Positions 1 through 6,943 of a stretch of DNA of 11,668 nucleotides are shown in pieces. The position numbers and the translations under genes are program-made. Each line of letters starts with the position of its first letter. Within the stretch, counting starts at the first letter, position 1. Source of the DNA: Bacteroidota bacterium (GTDB lineage: Bacteria > Bacteroidota > Bacteroidia > Chitinophagales > Saprospiraceae); NCBI GenBank assembly GCA_018969455.1, contig JAGWYI010000071.1, positions 1-11,668 on the forward strand, in the 5' to 3' direction. The notes under the pieces are model-generated. The model worked only from the letters and a program-made list of their open reading frames with translations, was not told where the DNA came from and searched no databases.

Positions 1-514
1 GGCCGTAACCACGCGGCGGCTTGCCGTCGTGCTCGTGAATTTTGGGTAAACCATTCCTGAATTCGTACCGTTGGTGGTAGATGGGATGACTAAATGGCAA
101 CTCTACAAATTCCAATTCGGGAAATACTTTTTTCATTGCCGGGCGCACAAAAGGATCCAGGCCGTAATCGTCATTGAGGAGTAAAAAACCGCCGCCTTCC
201 AAATAGGCTCGAAGATTTCGTGCTTCAAGATCGCTGAATAGCATGTTTCCATGACCCGTTGCGTAAACGAAAGGAAAATTGAAAATTTCGGGACTCCCGG
301 GTTCCACGGTCGCGTATTCCAAATCAAAATTGGTTCGCAAATTGTCATTGCAAAACTTTGCCAGGTTTTTCAACGAATTTACATCATTATACCAATCACC
401 TCCACCTGCATATTTGAGCAGGGCCAACTTGAACGAGGGCGCCACCGGAGCGTTGGCTCGGTTAATAAATGGCATAAAAAGAGAAAAAGCCAAAAGACTA
501 ATCAATACTCGCAT
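1..514 (-). CDS. DUF4159 domain secreted protein (3' end cut by window)
   Basis: The reading frame opens at the ATG at 514 and stays open to the window edge, giving 171 codons. The N-terminus has a short hydrophobic stretch (LISLLAFSLFMPFI) after MRV, followed by RANAPVAPSF, which looks like a signal peptide. The body contains DUF4159-like features: LKYAGGGDWYND near the start of the mature protein, FPFVYATGHGN, the glycine-rich GGGFLLLNDDYG block, and the FxELPFSHPIYH segment. DUF4159 proteins resemble glutamine-amidotransferase-like folds but have no established reaction. In Bacteroidota they often occur near MoxR/BatA-type clusters, none of which is visible here. The gene starts 19 bases after the stop of the M3 peptidase on the same strand, so the two are probably cotranscribed. 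The family usually runs to a little over 200 residues, so perhaps 40 residues are missing. The family call is from recognised motifs; the function is unknown. Confidence 0.85.
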   Translation of the reverse strand, partial: MRVLISLLAFSLFMPFINRANAPVAPSFKLALLKYAGGGDWYNDVNSLKNLAKFCNDNLRTNFDLEYATVEPGSPEIFNFPFVYATGHGNMLFSDLEARNLRAYLEGGGFLLLNDDYGLDPFVRPAMKKVFPELEFVELPFSHPIYHQRYEFRNGLPKIHEHDGKPPRGYG

Positions 515-533
515 GTTCAAAAATTTCCGTTTT

Positions 534-2258
534 TTAAAATGCAGAATCATCTACAGAATCGAAAAAGGCGGCAATCGTGCTAACCACGCTGGATACGCAC
601 CCGTCTTCAAACGGTGATCGCAAATTGCTCAATTTTACTAATTCCAAAAAGGACTGACTACCACCCGCTGAACATAGTTGAACATAATCGTTCCAGGCAT
701 CCTGATGGTTATTTCGGTCACGAACCCAAAACTGAAACGCACAAATTTGCGCCAGGGTATAATCGATGTAGTAAAACGGAGAATTAAAAATATGCCCCTG
801 TTTCAACCAATATCCCCCATTTTCCAAAAATGAATTTCCGTCATAATTCCGGTGAGGCAAATACTGGCGTTCCAGATTACGCCAAGCCTGGTTGCGTTCC
901 TGAGGACTCATTTCCGGATTTTCATATACAATATGCTGAAATTCATCTACCGCAACGCCGTACGGCAAAAACTGAACGGCATTGCCTAAATGCATAAATT
1001 GATATTTGGCCGTTTCAGGGCCGAAAAACAAATGCATCCAGGGCCAGGTAAAAAACTCCATGCTCATGGAATGAATTTCCGCAGCATCACTTGTTGGCCA
1101 ATGGTATTCATCTATGTCGAATGATTTTCCACTCATCCACACCTGAAAGGCATGCCCGGCCTCATGGGTCAAAACATCAATGTCGCCACTGGTACCATTG
1201 AAGTTGGAAAAAATATAAGGCGCCCCGTAATTTCCCAAATAGGTGCAATACCCCATTGGCGCCTTTCCATCCCGGTTGACCAAATCCATCAACTTTGTCT
1301 TTTGCATGTACGAAAAAAACGACGCCGTATGGGCTGAAAGTTCCTTGTACATTACATCGGCATTGGCAACGATCTCCTCGGGCGTGCCGATGGGTTTGGG
1401 ATTGCCATGCAAAAATTTAAATTCTTCATCGTAATAGGTCAAGCGGTCAAGACCCAAACGCTGGCGTTGGCGTTCGTACAATTTTCCAGCGAGTGGTACA
1501 ATTTGTTCCCGGACTTGTTTTCTGAAGTTGGCAACCATTTCGGGCGTATAATCTGAACGTCGCATGCGCGCATAACCCAATTCCACAAAATTTTTGTAAC
1601 CCAAATCGAGGGCAATTTGGTGTCGTACTTTCACCATTTCATCAAAAATACCTTCCAGCGCCGAGGCCTGGCTGGCATAAAACCCCCAACGTGCATTTAG
1701 GGCGTCTCTTCTTTGCTTCGGATTATCAGACAACTCCAAGGGATGAATGTTGCTCAGGTTGTATTTTTTACCTTCAAATTCGATAATTGCCTGAGCCTTT
1801 ATTTTGGTATACTCGGAGCTCAGTGCATTTTCTTTTTGAAGCGCAGTTTCAATGCCTGGTACAAATGTTTTCAGTGCCAAATCGACCAGTACAAACAAAT
1901 GCTTTCCAAACTGCGCTTCCAACAAATTACGGTAAGGAGAATCGCGCAAAGCCTTATAAAAGCGGTTGTTGATGGCCTCTATTAAGGGAAGCTGGGTATC
2001 GAAATAATCATTTTCGGCTTCATAGAAAGCATCCAAGGTGTTGGAGCTATGCCGTATGAAACACAAATTATACATGGTAGAGAACGACTCACGCAACGCA
2101 TTGATCTGTTTAAACAAATCAATTTGGGTTTCGAAATCGGGCGCCGATTCAAATTGGGTAATTAAATCATCAAAACGGGGTAATAAAAGCTCCATATCGG
2201 GCCTTTGATACACAAAGTCATCAAAGGTTTGGGTTGCTGTTATTAATTCTGAGTTCAT
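534..2258 (-). CDS. M3 family oligoendopeptidase (zinc metallopeptidase)
   Basis: This 574-residue protein is a thimet-oligopeptidase-type zinc peptidase, expected to cleave short peptides in the cytoplasm; no signal peptide is visible. The zinc motif HEAGH lies at residues 365-369. The third ligand is E394, exactly 25 residues after the second histidine, as in M3 enzymes such as neurolysin, and lies in the segment SDAAEIHSMSMEFF. The conserved C-terminal substrate segment FYYIDYTLAQICAFQFW is also present. Length and motifs fit the M3 oligoendopeptidase branch distinct from classical PepF. A longer frame begins at 2303, but a Bacteroidota-like promoter (TTTG 2314-2317, TACCTTTG 2285-2292) overlaps those extra 15 codons, so the ATG at 2258 (MNSELITATQ) is preferred. 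It leads a unit with the DUF4159 gene. The family is certain; the physiological substrates are not known. Confidence 0.95.
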   Translation of the reverse strand: MNSELITATQTFDDFVYQRPDMELLLPRFDDLITQFESAPDFETQIDLFKQINALRESFSTMYNLCFIRHSSNTLDAFYEAENDYFDTQLPLIEAINNRFYKALRDSPYRNLLEAQFGKHLFVLVDLALKTFVPGIETALQKENALSSEYTKIKAQAIIEFEGKKYNLSNIHPLELSDNPKQRRDALNARWGFYASQASALEGIFDEMVKVRHQIALDLGYKNFVELGYARMRRSDYTPEMVANFRKQVREQIVPLAGKLYERQRQRLGLDRLTYYDEEFKFLHGNPKPIGTPEEIVANADVMYKELSAHTASFFSYMQKTKLMDLVNRDGKAPMGYCTYLGNYGAPYIFSNFNGTSGDIDVLTHEAGHAFQVWMSGKSFDIDEYHWPTSDAAEIHSMSMEFFTWPWMHLFFGPETAKYQFMHLGNAVQFLPYGVAVDEFQHIVYENPEMSPQERNQAWRNLERQYLPHRNYDGNSFLENGGYWLKQGHIFNSPFYYIDYTLAQICAFQFWVRDRNNHQDAWNDYVQLCSAGGSQSFLELVKLSNLRSPFEDGCVSSVVSTIAAFFDSVDDSAF

Positions 2259-2284
2259 TGCAATTCGGTTTTGGTCAAACAGCC

Positions 2285-2317
2285 CAAAGGTATGTGAGTT
2301 CATCTTCTGGAAGCAAA
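2285..2317 (-). promoter_or_regulatory. Bacteroidota-type promoter of the M3 peptidase unit
   Basis: On the minus strand TTTG (2314-2317) is followed after 21 bases by TACCTTTG (2285-2292), a match to the TTTG / TAnnTTTG arrangement described for Bacteroides. Transcription would begin near 2280, leaving a leader of about 20 bases before the ATG at 2258. This placement excludes the longer ORF start at 2303. Confidence 0.6.
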
Positions 2318-2353
2318 TTTTATTTCACCCCTGCCACACAAATGCATCAATCG

Positions 2354-2377
2354 ACTGGTTCAAAATGGCAAACCAGT
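2354..2377. repeat. Perfect 7-bp inverted repeat in a divergent intergenic region
   Basis: ACTGGTT (2354-2360) and AACCAGT (2371-2377) form a perfect dyad with a 10-base spacer. It lies between the divergent M3 peptidase and beta-barrel genes, about 30 bases before the start of the latter. The size and spacing suit a dimeric regulator, but no regulator is encoded nearby and a chance occurrence is possible. Confidence 0.3.
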
Positions 2378-2406
2378 ATGTAAATTGCGCCCAAAATTAG
2401 AGCATT

Positions 2407-3141
2407 ATGCGCTACGGAATCCTTTTCTTGTTTTTGTTGACATCCCTTCTAACGCTTAAGGCACAATCAACGGCTTTCGTTTTTCAAGGAGGTTTGAGTT
2501 TGGGGACCCAAAAATGGGACAACTCATTTGATCGAAAAATTCTTTATGCATCTCATTTTGCCATTGCCGTCGAATCGGTAAATAATGATGACGACAAAAG
2601 TGCATTTTTTGTACAACTCGGTTATCACATTAAAGGCAGTGCGGTGCGCTTTCTTTATTATAACATCAATTCGGGTTTCCCCAATGCCGGTTTTTCCCGC
2701 GAACGATTTGAGTTCCGGAATTTATCTCTTATTCTGGGTTTTAAACAAAAATTTGCCCTAAACGGCAGCGACAACAAACGGTACTACTATTTTGGCGGTT
2801 TGCGTGGCGACTATACCCTCAGCACCAATTTGGAAGAATTGCCCAATGCAAAACTAAATCCGGGGTTTTATCCTTTGCCAGGCGGTGTGCGTCATTTAAT
2901 TGGCGGGTTTTCTGTAGGGGGAGGTTTTGAATTCAGTTTCTCTGAACTCGTTGGCGGCGAGTTGAAAGTATCTTTACACCCAGATGTTACCCTCCAATAT
3001 CGGCAAAATCCGATTCCCAATGTTGTAAATCCCAACAACCCAGGCACTACTTACACCATTCCCGAACGGCGCATCCGCAATACAACCCTTGAAGTGGGAG
3101 TCGGTTTACGCCTCCTCCGCAAAGTGGTATATGTAGATTAA
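2407..3141 (+). CDS. Small outer-membrane beta-barrel protein (PorT-like)
   Basis: This is a 244-residue protein with a clear signal peptide: a short basic start (MRYG), a leucine/phenylalanine-rich core to about residue 17, and a cleavage region ending LKAQS. The mature part is rich in alternating polar and hydrophobic/aromatic residues (for example FFVQLGYHIKGSAVRFLYY, FGGLRGDYTL, FSVGGGFEFSFSELVGGELKVSL, LEVGVGLRLLRKVVYV), as expected for antiparallel membrane strands. The layout fits the generic Bacteroidota outer-membrane beta-barrel families of roughly 200-250 residues, with 8-10 strands. No plug, TonB box or enzymatic motif is seen. It stands alone on the plus strand, divergent from the M3 peptidase and convergent with the AhpD-like gene, whose stop is 26 bases away. 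No strong Bacteroidota promoter was found upstream; TAAATTG at 2380-2386 is a poor match. The location is inferred with fair confidence; the role is unknown. Confidence 0.75.
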   Translation: MRYGILFLFLLTSLLTLKAQSTAFVFQGGLSLGTQKWDNSFDRKILYASHFAIAVESVNNDDDKSAFFVQLGYHIKGSAVRFLYYNINSGFPNAGFSRERFEFRNLSLILGFKQKFALNGSDNKRYYYFGGLRGDYTLSTNLEELPNAKLNPGFYPLPGGVRHLIGGFSVGGGFEFSFSELVGGELKVSLHPDVTLQYRQNPIPNVVNPNNPGTTYTIPERRIRNTTLEVGVGLRLLRKVVYVD

Positions 3142-3167
3142 AATTTGATACCTTCCATCAAGGCGCC

Positions 3168-3512
3168 TCAAGCCTGATCCATTAAGGACTCCCAGTATTC
3201 CACTGCACGGCGGGTGTGCGGAATACATATGGATCCTCCAACCATATTGGCTACTGCAAATATTTCAAATATTTGCTCGGTACTTACTTCCAAATCGTAG
3301 CATTTGCCCAAATGATACTTGATGCAGTCATCGCAGCGCAATACCATGGAAGCTACCAGGCCAAGCATTTCTTTGGTTTTTACATCAAGCGCACCTGCCT
3401 GATAAGTTTGGTTGTCCAAGCTCCAAAATCGCTTGATTACTTTGTTGTCATGGGCTAAAATTCGTTCGTTCATTTTAGCGCGATAAGCGTTGAATTCTTC
3501 TACCAAATTCAT
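3168..3512 (-). CDS. Carboxymuconolactone decarboxylase family protein (AhpD-like)
   Basis: This is a 114-residue protein of the CMD/AhpD fold. The redox-type motif C60-D-D-C63 is followed by H67 and preceded by E48. The spacing Glu-12-Cys-3-Cys-4-His matches the proton-relay and thiol set of mycobacterial AhpD (Glu118, Cys130, Cys133, His137), so a thiol peroxidase or disulfide-exchange role is plausible; decarboxylase activity is not implied by the family name. A longer frame begins at 3560, but that would overlap the upstream gene by 38 bases. The ATG at 3512 leaves a 10-base gap, in line with the other short gaps in this unit, and gives an N-terminus (MNLVEEFNAYRAKMNERI) that looks like family members. 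It is the last gene of the gldG unit. The partner or substrate is unknown. No convincing terminator lies between it and the convergent beta-barrel gene. Confidence 0.9.
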   Translation of the reverse strand: MNLVEEFNAYRAKMNERILAHDNKVIKRFWSLDNQTYQAGALDVKTKEMLGLVASMVLRCDDCIKYHLGKCYDLEVSTEQIFEIFAVANMVGGSICIPHTRRAVEYWESLMDQA

Positions 3513-3522
3513 GTGTTGATGT

Positions 3523-4752
3523 TTAATCTTCTGTTCTTCCAATAATTTTGCCTGAATCAAAGGCTTTTTTTAGATCCAGTTCCGCTTTCAAGTCTTCCTC
3601 CGTAGTTATGGGAATATCCATTTTCGATAAGTCGGGCTGGCCTGCGTCTACCCAGGCAGTATACCAAAGACTTCCTACTGCATGAATGGTGGTGCGCATC
3701 CGACGTTCAATCATACCTTGCAAGGCCTTTTCATAGGCTTCGGCGAAATCGCGACAGGGAGCAAGTACTGTTACTCCAAGTCGCATGTCGGGGCACATTT
3801 GGCGGTCGGAAGGAAAACTGAGGCGAAGCGCGCGTTCTATTTCCAGTACACTATCCACCATACTGTTGCTTGTATAAACGGCATCCCAAAAAAAATCGGT
3901 GGTATTTTCAATGTAGGCAGGTTTTCCTACAAAAAAATCATAGCGTTCATCGGCAAATAACTCTGGAATCCGGCTTTCCCAAAAACCATGAATGCCGTGT
4001 TGACCTGTTTTCTGGCCATTGTAATTACTGCAGGTGTGAAGGGGTACGTGTGCGTCGCCAATATAATGCCCAAAATCGGAAGCCAGTCGCAGGATGCGTT
4101 TGCTGTCTCTGCGCCGAAAGGCCTCGGTGAGGTCTTTTTGCATTTTTTGCAAGTGCCAGGGTACAATTCCATGTTCGCTTAAATGTTCCTTGAAAAAAGC
4201 AGTATTTGCCTTAATATTCAAACCGCGGGCCTGGATGTAGAAATCGAGCGAATCGGTTTCTATCATTTCTTCGTTGTCGTAAAAATGCGGCAACACTGTT
4301 TTCGCAAAAAAAGGCTTATACCGTTTCATCAATGATTCGGGAACAGGTTGGTTTTTCCCGTACAATAAAATAGTGTCTCCCGAATCGCTTGTTATCCACA
4401 CATCGGTGTATTTGATCATGGCCTCCAACCAGGTTTTGGGCAAATTGGTAAAAGGCGGACCATAGTTGTCGAGATCAATAAAATGGCGCGGCGCTTCAAA
4501 TCGCGTCGCATACCTTCGCATATCGGGGTCTACCGCATGGTCGGTGATGTAATCAATATTTGGTTTGAAAAACACCATCATTTGGGGCGGAAGGGTGAGA
4601 ACCGCCAAGCGATTGATCCTTTTATGCGCAAAAAAGCCCCAGGTTTCCAGTGCCGCATTGGGTTGAGGCAAAAGCCGAAATGCCATACTTCCTAAAAGCA
4701 GGATGGGTAACATGACCCGTCCGAGCTTCCAACAAAATGAAGTGTTTGTCAT
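3523..4752 (-). CDS. Secreted zinc-dependent phospholipase C-like protein
   Basis: This 409-residue protein belongs to the trinuclear-zinc phospholipase C / S1-P1 nuclease superfamily. A positively charged start and hydrophobic core (VMLPILLLGSMAF) suggest export, with maturation near W38, because in this superfamily the mature N-terminal tryptophan itself binds zinc. Candidate ligands are W38, H43, D75 or D77, H90 (PRHFIDLD), H229, D233, H239, H255 and E259 (HGIHGFWES). The W-x4-H spacing is that of P1 nuclease, whereas the final HxxxE is that of Bacillus phospholipase C; P1-type nucleases have HxxxD. The substrate, lipid or nucleic acid, therefore cannot be read off. The domain fills most of the protein. 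A longer frame from 4797 would overlap the upstream gene by 32 bases; the ATG at 4752 leaves 13 bases and a better signal peptide. It is third in the gldG unit. The superfamily is secure; the activity is inferred. Confidence 0.88.
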   Translation of the reverse strand: MTNTSFCWKLGRVMLPILLLGSMAFRLLPQPNAALETWGFFAHKRINRLAVLTLPPQMMVFFKPNIDYITDHAVDPDMRRYATRFEAPRHFIDLDNYGPPFTNLPKTWLEAMIKYTDVWITSDSGDTILLYGKNQPVPESLMKRYKPFFAKTVLPHFYDNEEMIETDSLDFYIQARGLNIKANTAFFKEHLSEHGIVPWHLQKMQKDLTEAFRRRDSKRILRLASDFGHYIGDAHVPLHTCSNYNGQKTGQHGIHGFWESRIPELFADERYDFFVGKPAYIENTTDFFWDAVYTSNSMVDSVLEIERALRLSFPSDRQMCPDMRLGVTVLAPCRDFAEAYEKALQGMIERRMRTTIHAVGSLWYTAWVDAGQPDLSKMDIPITTEEDLKAELDLKKAFDSGKIIGRTED

Positions 4753-4765
4753 AATATAGGTAGCG

Positions 4766-5083
4766 TTATGAAATCGGTTCCAGAGCCGCCGGCTCATCTA
4801 ATACCTCCATCGACCAGGCCTCGGCGCGTTCTGCAAACAACGCTTTGGTACGCGCCCAGGTAAATTTGAACAAATCGGAATTTCGATAAGCCTCCAAAGC
4901 AAGCTCATTTTCCCATTTACTCATGGTAAACAATACATTTGGCACATTTACATCTCGCAACAGTTCCATGTGTACACAACCCGGAAAAGCGCGAATCTGC
5001 TGCTTGCTTTGCTCAAAAACCTCGGTAATAAAGGCATCAACCGCTTCTGGCCGAAAAGTTAGTTTTACAATGCGTTTAATCAT
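4766..5083 (-). CDS. ABM-fold (antibiotic biosynthesis monooxygenase-like) protein
   Basis: This is a 105-residue protein with the ferredoxin-like ABM domain across residues 1-95: a first strand IKRIVKLTF, a helix with VFEQSKQQIRAFPGC, the strand HMELLRD, the VLFTMSKWENELALEAYRNSDLF segment typical of the family, and a final AWSMEVLDEP strand. ABM proteins act as small dimeric oxygenases, heme-degrading enzymes or accessory proteins; the specific reaction cannot be predicted. The frame is open up to 5185, but the extra residues overlap gldG and do not resemble the family. The ATG at 5083 lies 8 bases after the gldG stop, supporting cotranscription. No signal peptide is present, so it is cytoplasmic. 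The short C-terminal tail (AALEPIS) is outside the domain. Confidence 0.85.
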   Translation of the reverse strand: MIKRIVKLTFRPEAVDAFITEVFEQSKQQIRAFPGCVHMELLRDVNVPNVLFTMSKWENELALEAYRNSDLFKFTWARTKALFAERAEAWSMEVLDEPAALEPIS

Positions 5084-5091
5084 GACTCTAT

Positions 5092-6795
5092 TTATGATGC
5101 GTAACGTCGCTTGCGCAACCACATAAAGATAAGCCCAAAAATGGCAAGCATCAGCAAGGGTACTCCAATATTTAGCACACGCCAAAAATTCATGCCCGAT
5201 TTGGCTCGAACCGTATCCAACAAACGCAATTTGACTTCTTTGGTGCGCGCGCCAATTACCCCTTTGGGATCTATCAAATACTCAATGGCATTCAACATAA
5301 AATCTTTGTTGGCGTATGTTACATTCTCATAGCGGTTCAAACCCAGGGGCAACCACTGTTTTTGGGCTACATCTCGTATATGATTCGCAGCAACACCGCC
5401 ATCGCTTACAACCAACATACGAGTAGGTGTACTTTGCGCCTTAAACTCCAATCCCAGTTTTTTCAGGCCTTCCAGCATTTCAACCGAAACCCGATTCTCA
5501 AAATTGGAAGGAAAAACACCTTCCAGCAATACTGCAAGGTTTTGAGGACCTTTGTCAAATTTGCTGGGATCCGGGTCGTATTTTAAAATTTCAAAATTCA
5601 AATCTACTGGACTAAAGTTAAGCCTGCTGTATCGGCTTGAAGTGAGCAAAACGGTTTTATTAACCGTTGTTTTGGTACGGATGGTATCTATAGAGGAACA
5701 AAAATCCAATTCCACCCGATCCAGGTTTTTTACAATAGGGTGTTTGCTGCGCGATTGGGCAGCAACATGGTAATACCAGTTAAACAATTGCAACTGTGGC
5801 GCATTTCCCATTTCGCCCACACGCAAAGGTATTTTGGTACATTCCATATCGAGCACCAAATCGGGTTGTATCCGAACACCGTATTTAAACAGCATGTCTT
5901 CCAAACCCAGTGGATAATCAACGGGCACATAGCGCCCTGTAACACCCATGCTATCAAGGTCTACCCCCAGGCGATCAATGAGCCACAAAACACGACCACC
6001 GTTCATAACATATTGGTCCAACTTGAATTTGTCCTTTTCGGAAAAAAGGGTTCGGGGCTTGGCCACAATCATCAAGGCACAATCTTCGGGGTTGATTCGT
6101 ACCACCGAATCCAGAAAGATTCGATCGGTATCATAATATTGATGTAAACTCCGGTCGAGGTCTTTGGTTTGTAGGCTTGATAATTCGCCATGGCCATCGG
6201 TATATAAAATGACCGGCCGCGCCGAAGCCAATATTTTTTTTATACCGTTGGCAAATTTGTACTCTAGCAAGCTCACCGAATTGTTAATGACCAATTCGGG
6301 CGACAAGCTGGCCGATTCGTTTTCGAGGAGGCGGACGGGTAGTTTTCGGCTGCCATAATGAATAATGGCAATGGGATAAACAATTTTTTGGCTGCTTTCC
6401 CCTTGATCAGCCACCCGAAGGTTGATCGGCACAATTCCATCGGCAGCCAGCGATTTTCGACGCTCGTTCACCTCTTCTATGGTACCTTCGGAAGGATCTT
6501 CGAATTGGTAATCTATGTAAGCGCTTTCACTTCGAAAATCATCAAGCAACTCGCGGGTAGCAGTTTGAAGTCGCTTGAAACCGGCTGGAAAAGACCCATC
6601 TAACAAAATTTGGATGTAAATTCGGTCTTTCAAGCCATGCAACATGTCGCGTGTTGGCTGTGTCAACGTAAACCGCTTTTCTTCTGTTAAGTCTAAACTA
6701 GTATGAAAACTGTTGGCTATGATGTTGACAAACAACAAAATACCACAAAATAATCCAAACTGTAAAAATGCTTGTGAACGATTGGAACGCGCCAT
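5092..6795 (-). CDS. gldG: Gliding motility ABC transporter auxiliary protein GldG
   Basis: This 567-residue protein matches GldG, which with the permease GldF and the ATPase GldA forms an ABC transporter needed for gliding in Flavobacterium johnsoniae. It has the expected architecture: an N-terminal membrane helix at about residues 10-28, a conserved segment right after it (SLDLTEEKRFTLTQPTRDML), a long periplasmic GldG/IFT52-like domain (ILLDGSFPAGFKRLQ, PVILYTDGHGE, MNGGRVLWLIDRLGVDLDSM, NKTVLLTSSRYS) and a C-terminal helix at about 540-560 followed by RKRR. A longer frame begins at 6852, but a Bacteroidota promoter lies inside that extension, so the ATG at 6795 (MARSNRSQAF) is chosen. It leads a four-gene unit. 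In many genomes gldF precedes gldG directly; here the upstream neighbour is a divergent, unrelated gene, so the permease must be elsewhere or absent. In non-gliding members of the phylum the family may serve another transport role. Confidence 0.93.
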   Translation of the reverse strand: MARSNRSQAFLQFGLFCGILLFVNIIANSFHTSLDLTEEKRFTLTQPTRDMLHGLKDRIYIQILLDGSFPAGFKRLQTATRELLDDFRSESAYIDYQFEDPSEGTIEEVNERRKSLAADGIVPINLRVADQGESSQKIVYPIAIIHYGSRKLPVRLLENESASLSPELVINNSVSLLEYKFANGIKKILASARPVILYTDGHGELSSLQTKDLDRSLHQYYDTDRIFLDSVVRINPEDCALMIVAKPRTLFSEKDKFKLDQYVMNGGRVLWLIDRLGVDLDSMGVTGRYVPVDYPLGLEDMLFKYGVRIQPDLVLDMECTKIPLRVGEMGNAPQLQLFNWYYHVAAQSRSKHPIVKNLDRVELDFCSSIDTIRTKTTVNKTVLLTSSRYSRLNFSPVDLNFEILKYDPDPSKFDKGPQNLAVLLEGVFPSNFENRVSVEMLEGLKKLGLEFKAQSTPTRMLVVSDGGVAANHIRDVAQKQWLPLGLNRYENVTYANKDFMLNAIEYLIDPKGVIGARTKEVKLRLLDTVRAKSGMNFWRVLNIGVPLLMLAIFGLIFMWLRKRRYAS

Positions 6796-6840
6796 ATCTG
6801 CCCTTTTGCGGTTTAAAAAATTAAAATCTGCTATTGAACG

Positions 6841-6869
6841 CAAAGGTATCAAAGAAAGTACCCATCAAA
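6841..6869 (-). promoter_or_regulatory. Bacteroidota-type promoter of the gldG unit
   Basis: On the minus strand TTTG (6866-6869) precedes TACCTTTG (6841-6848) by 17 bases, within the spacing range of the Bacteroidota consensus. Transcription would start near 6835, giving a leader of about 40 bases before the ATG at 6795. It lies inside the longest gldG ORF and therefore supports the shorter protein. Confidence 0.6.
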
Positions 6870-6943
6870 TCAATTCCAAAAACACAATATTTCCCATTTA
6901 TTCGGGTTTATTTTGTCCCTGGTCTTTTGAATACTTCTACACT

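Noticed and set aside
2392..2399. TAATTTTG, a second -7-like box on the minus strand before the M3 peptidase
   Set aside because: It has no TTTG at a suitable distance and would give a much longer leader than the TTTG/TACCTTTG pair at 2285-2317; kept only as a possible secondary start.
3142..3167. Possible terminator between the convergent beta-barrel and AhpD-like genes
   Set aside because: Only a loop-less AGGCGCCT palindrome and a 4-bp stem are present, with no U tract on either strand.
5740..6147. 135-residue plus-strand ORF inside gldG
   Set aside because: It is a shadow of the gldG frame, with no recognisable domain and no promoter.
6713..6943. In-frame upstream extension of the MORN-caspase ORF (77 extra codons)
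   Set aside because: The extension overlaps the gldG start and its promoter on the other strand, has no family-like sequence, and would bury the clear signal peptide that begins at 6944.
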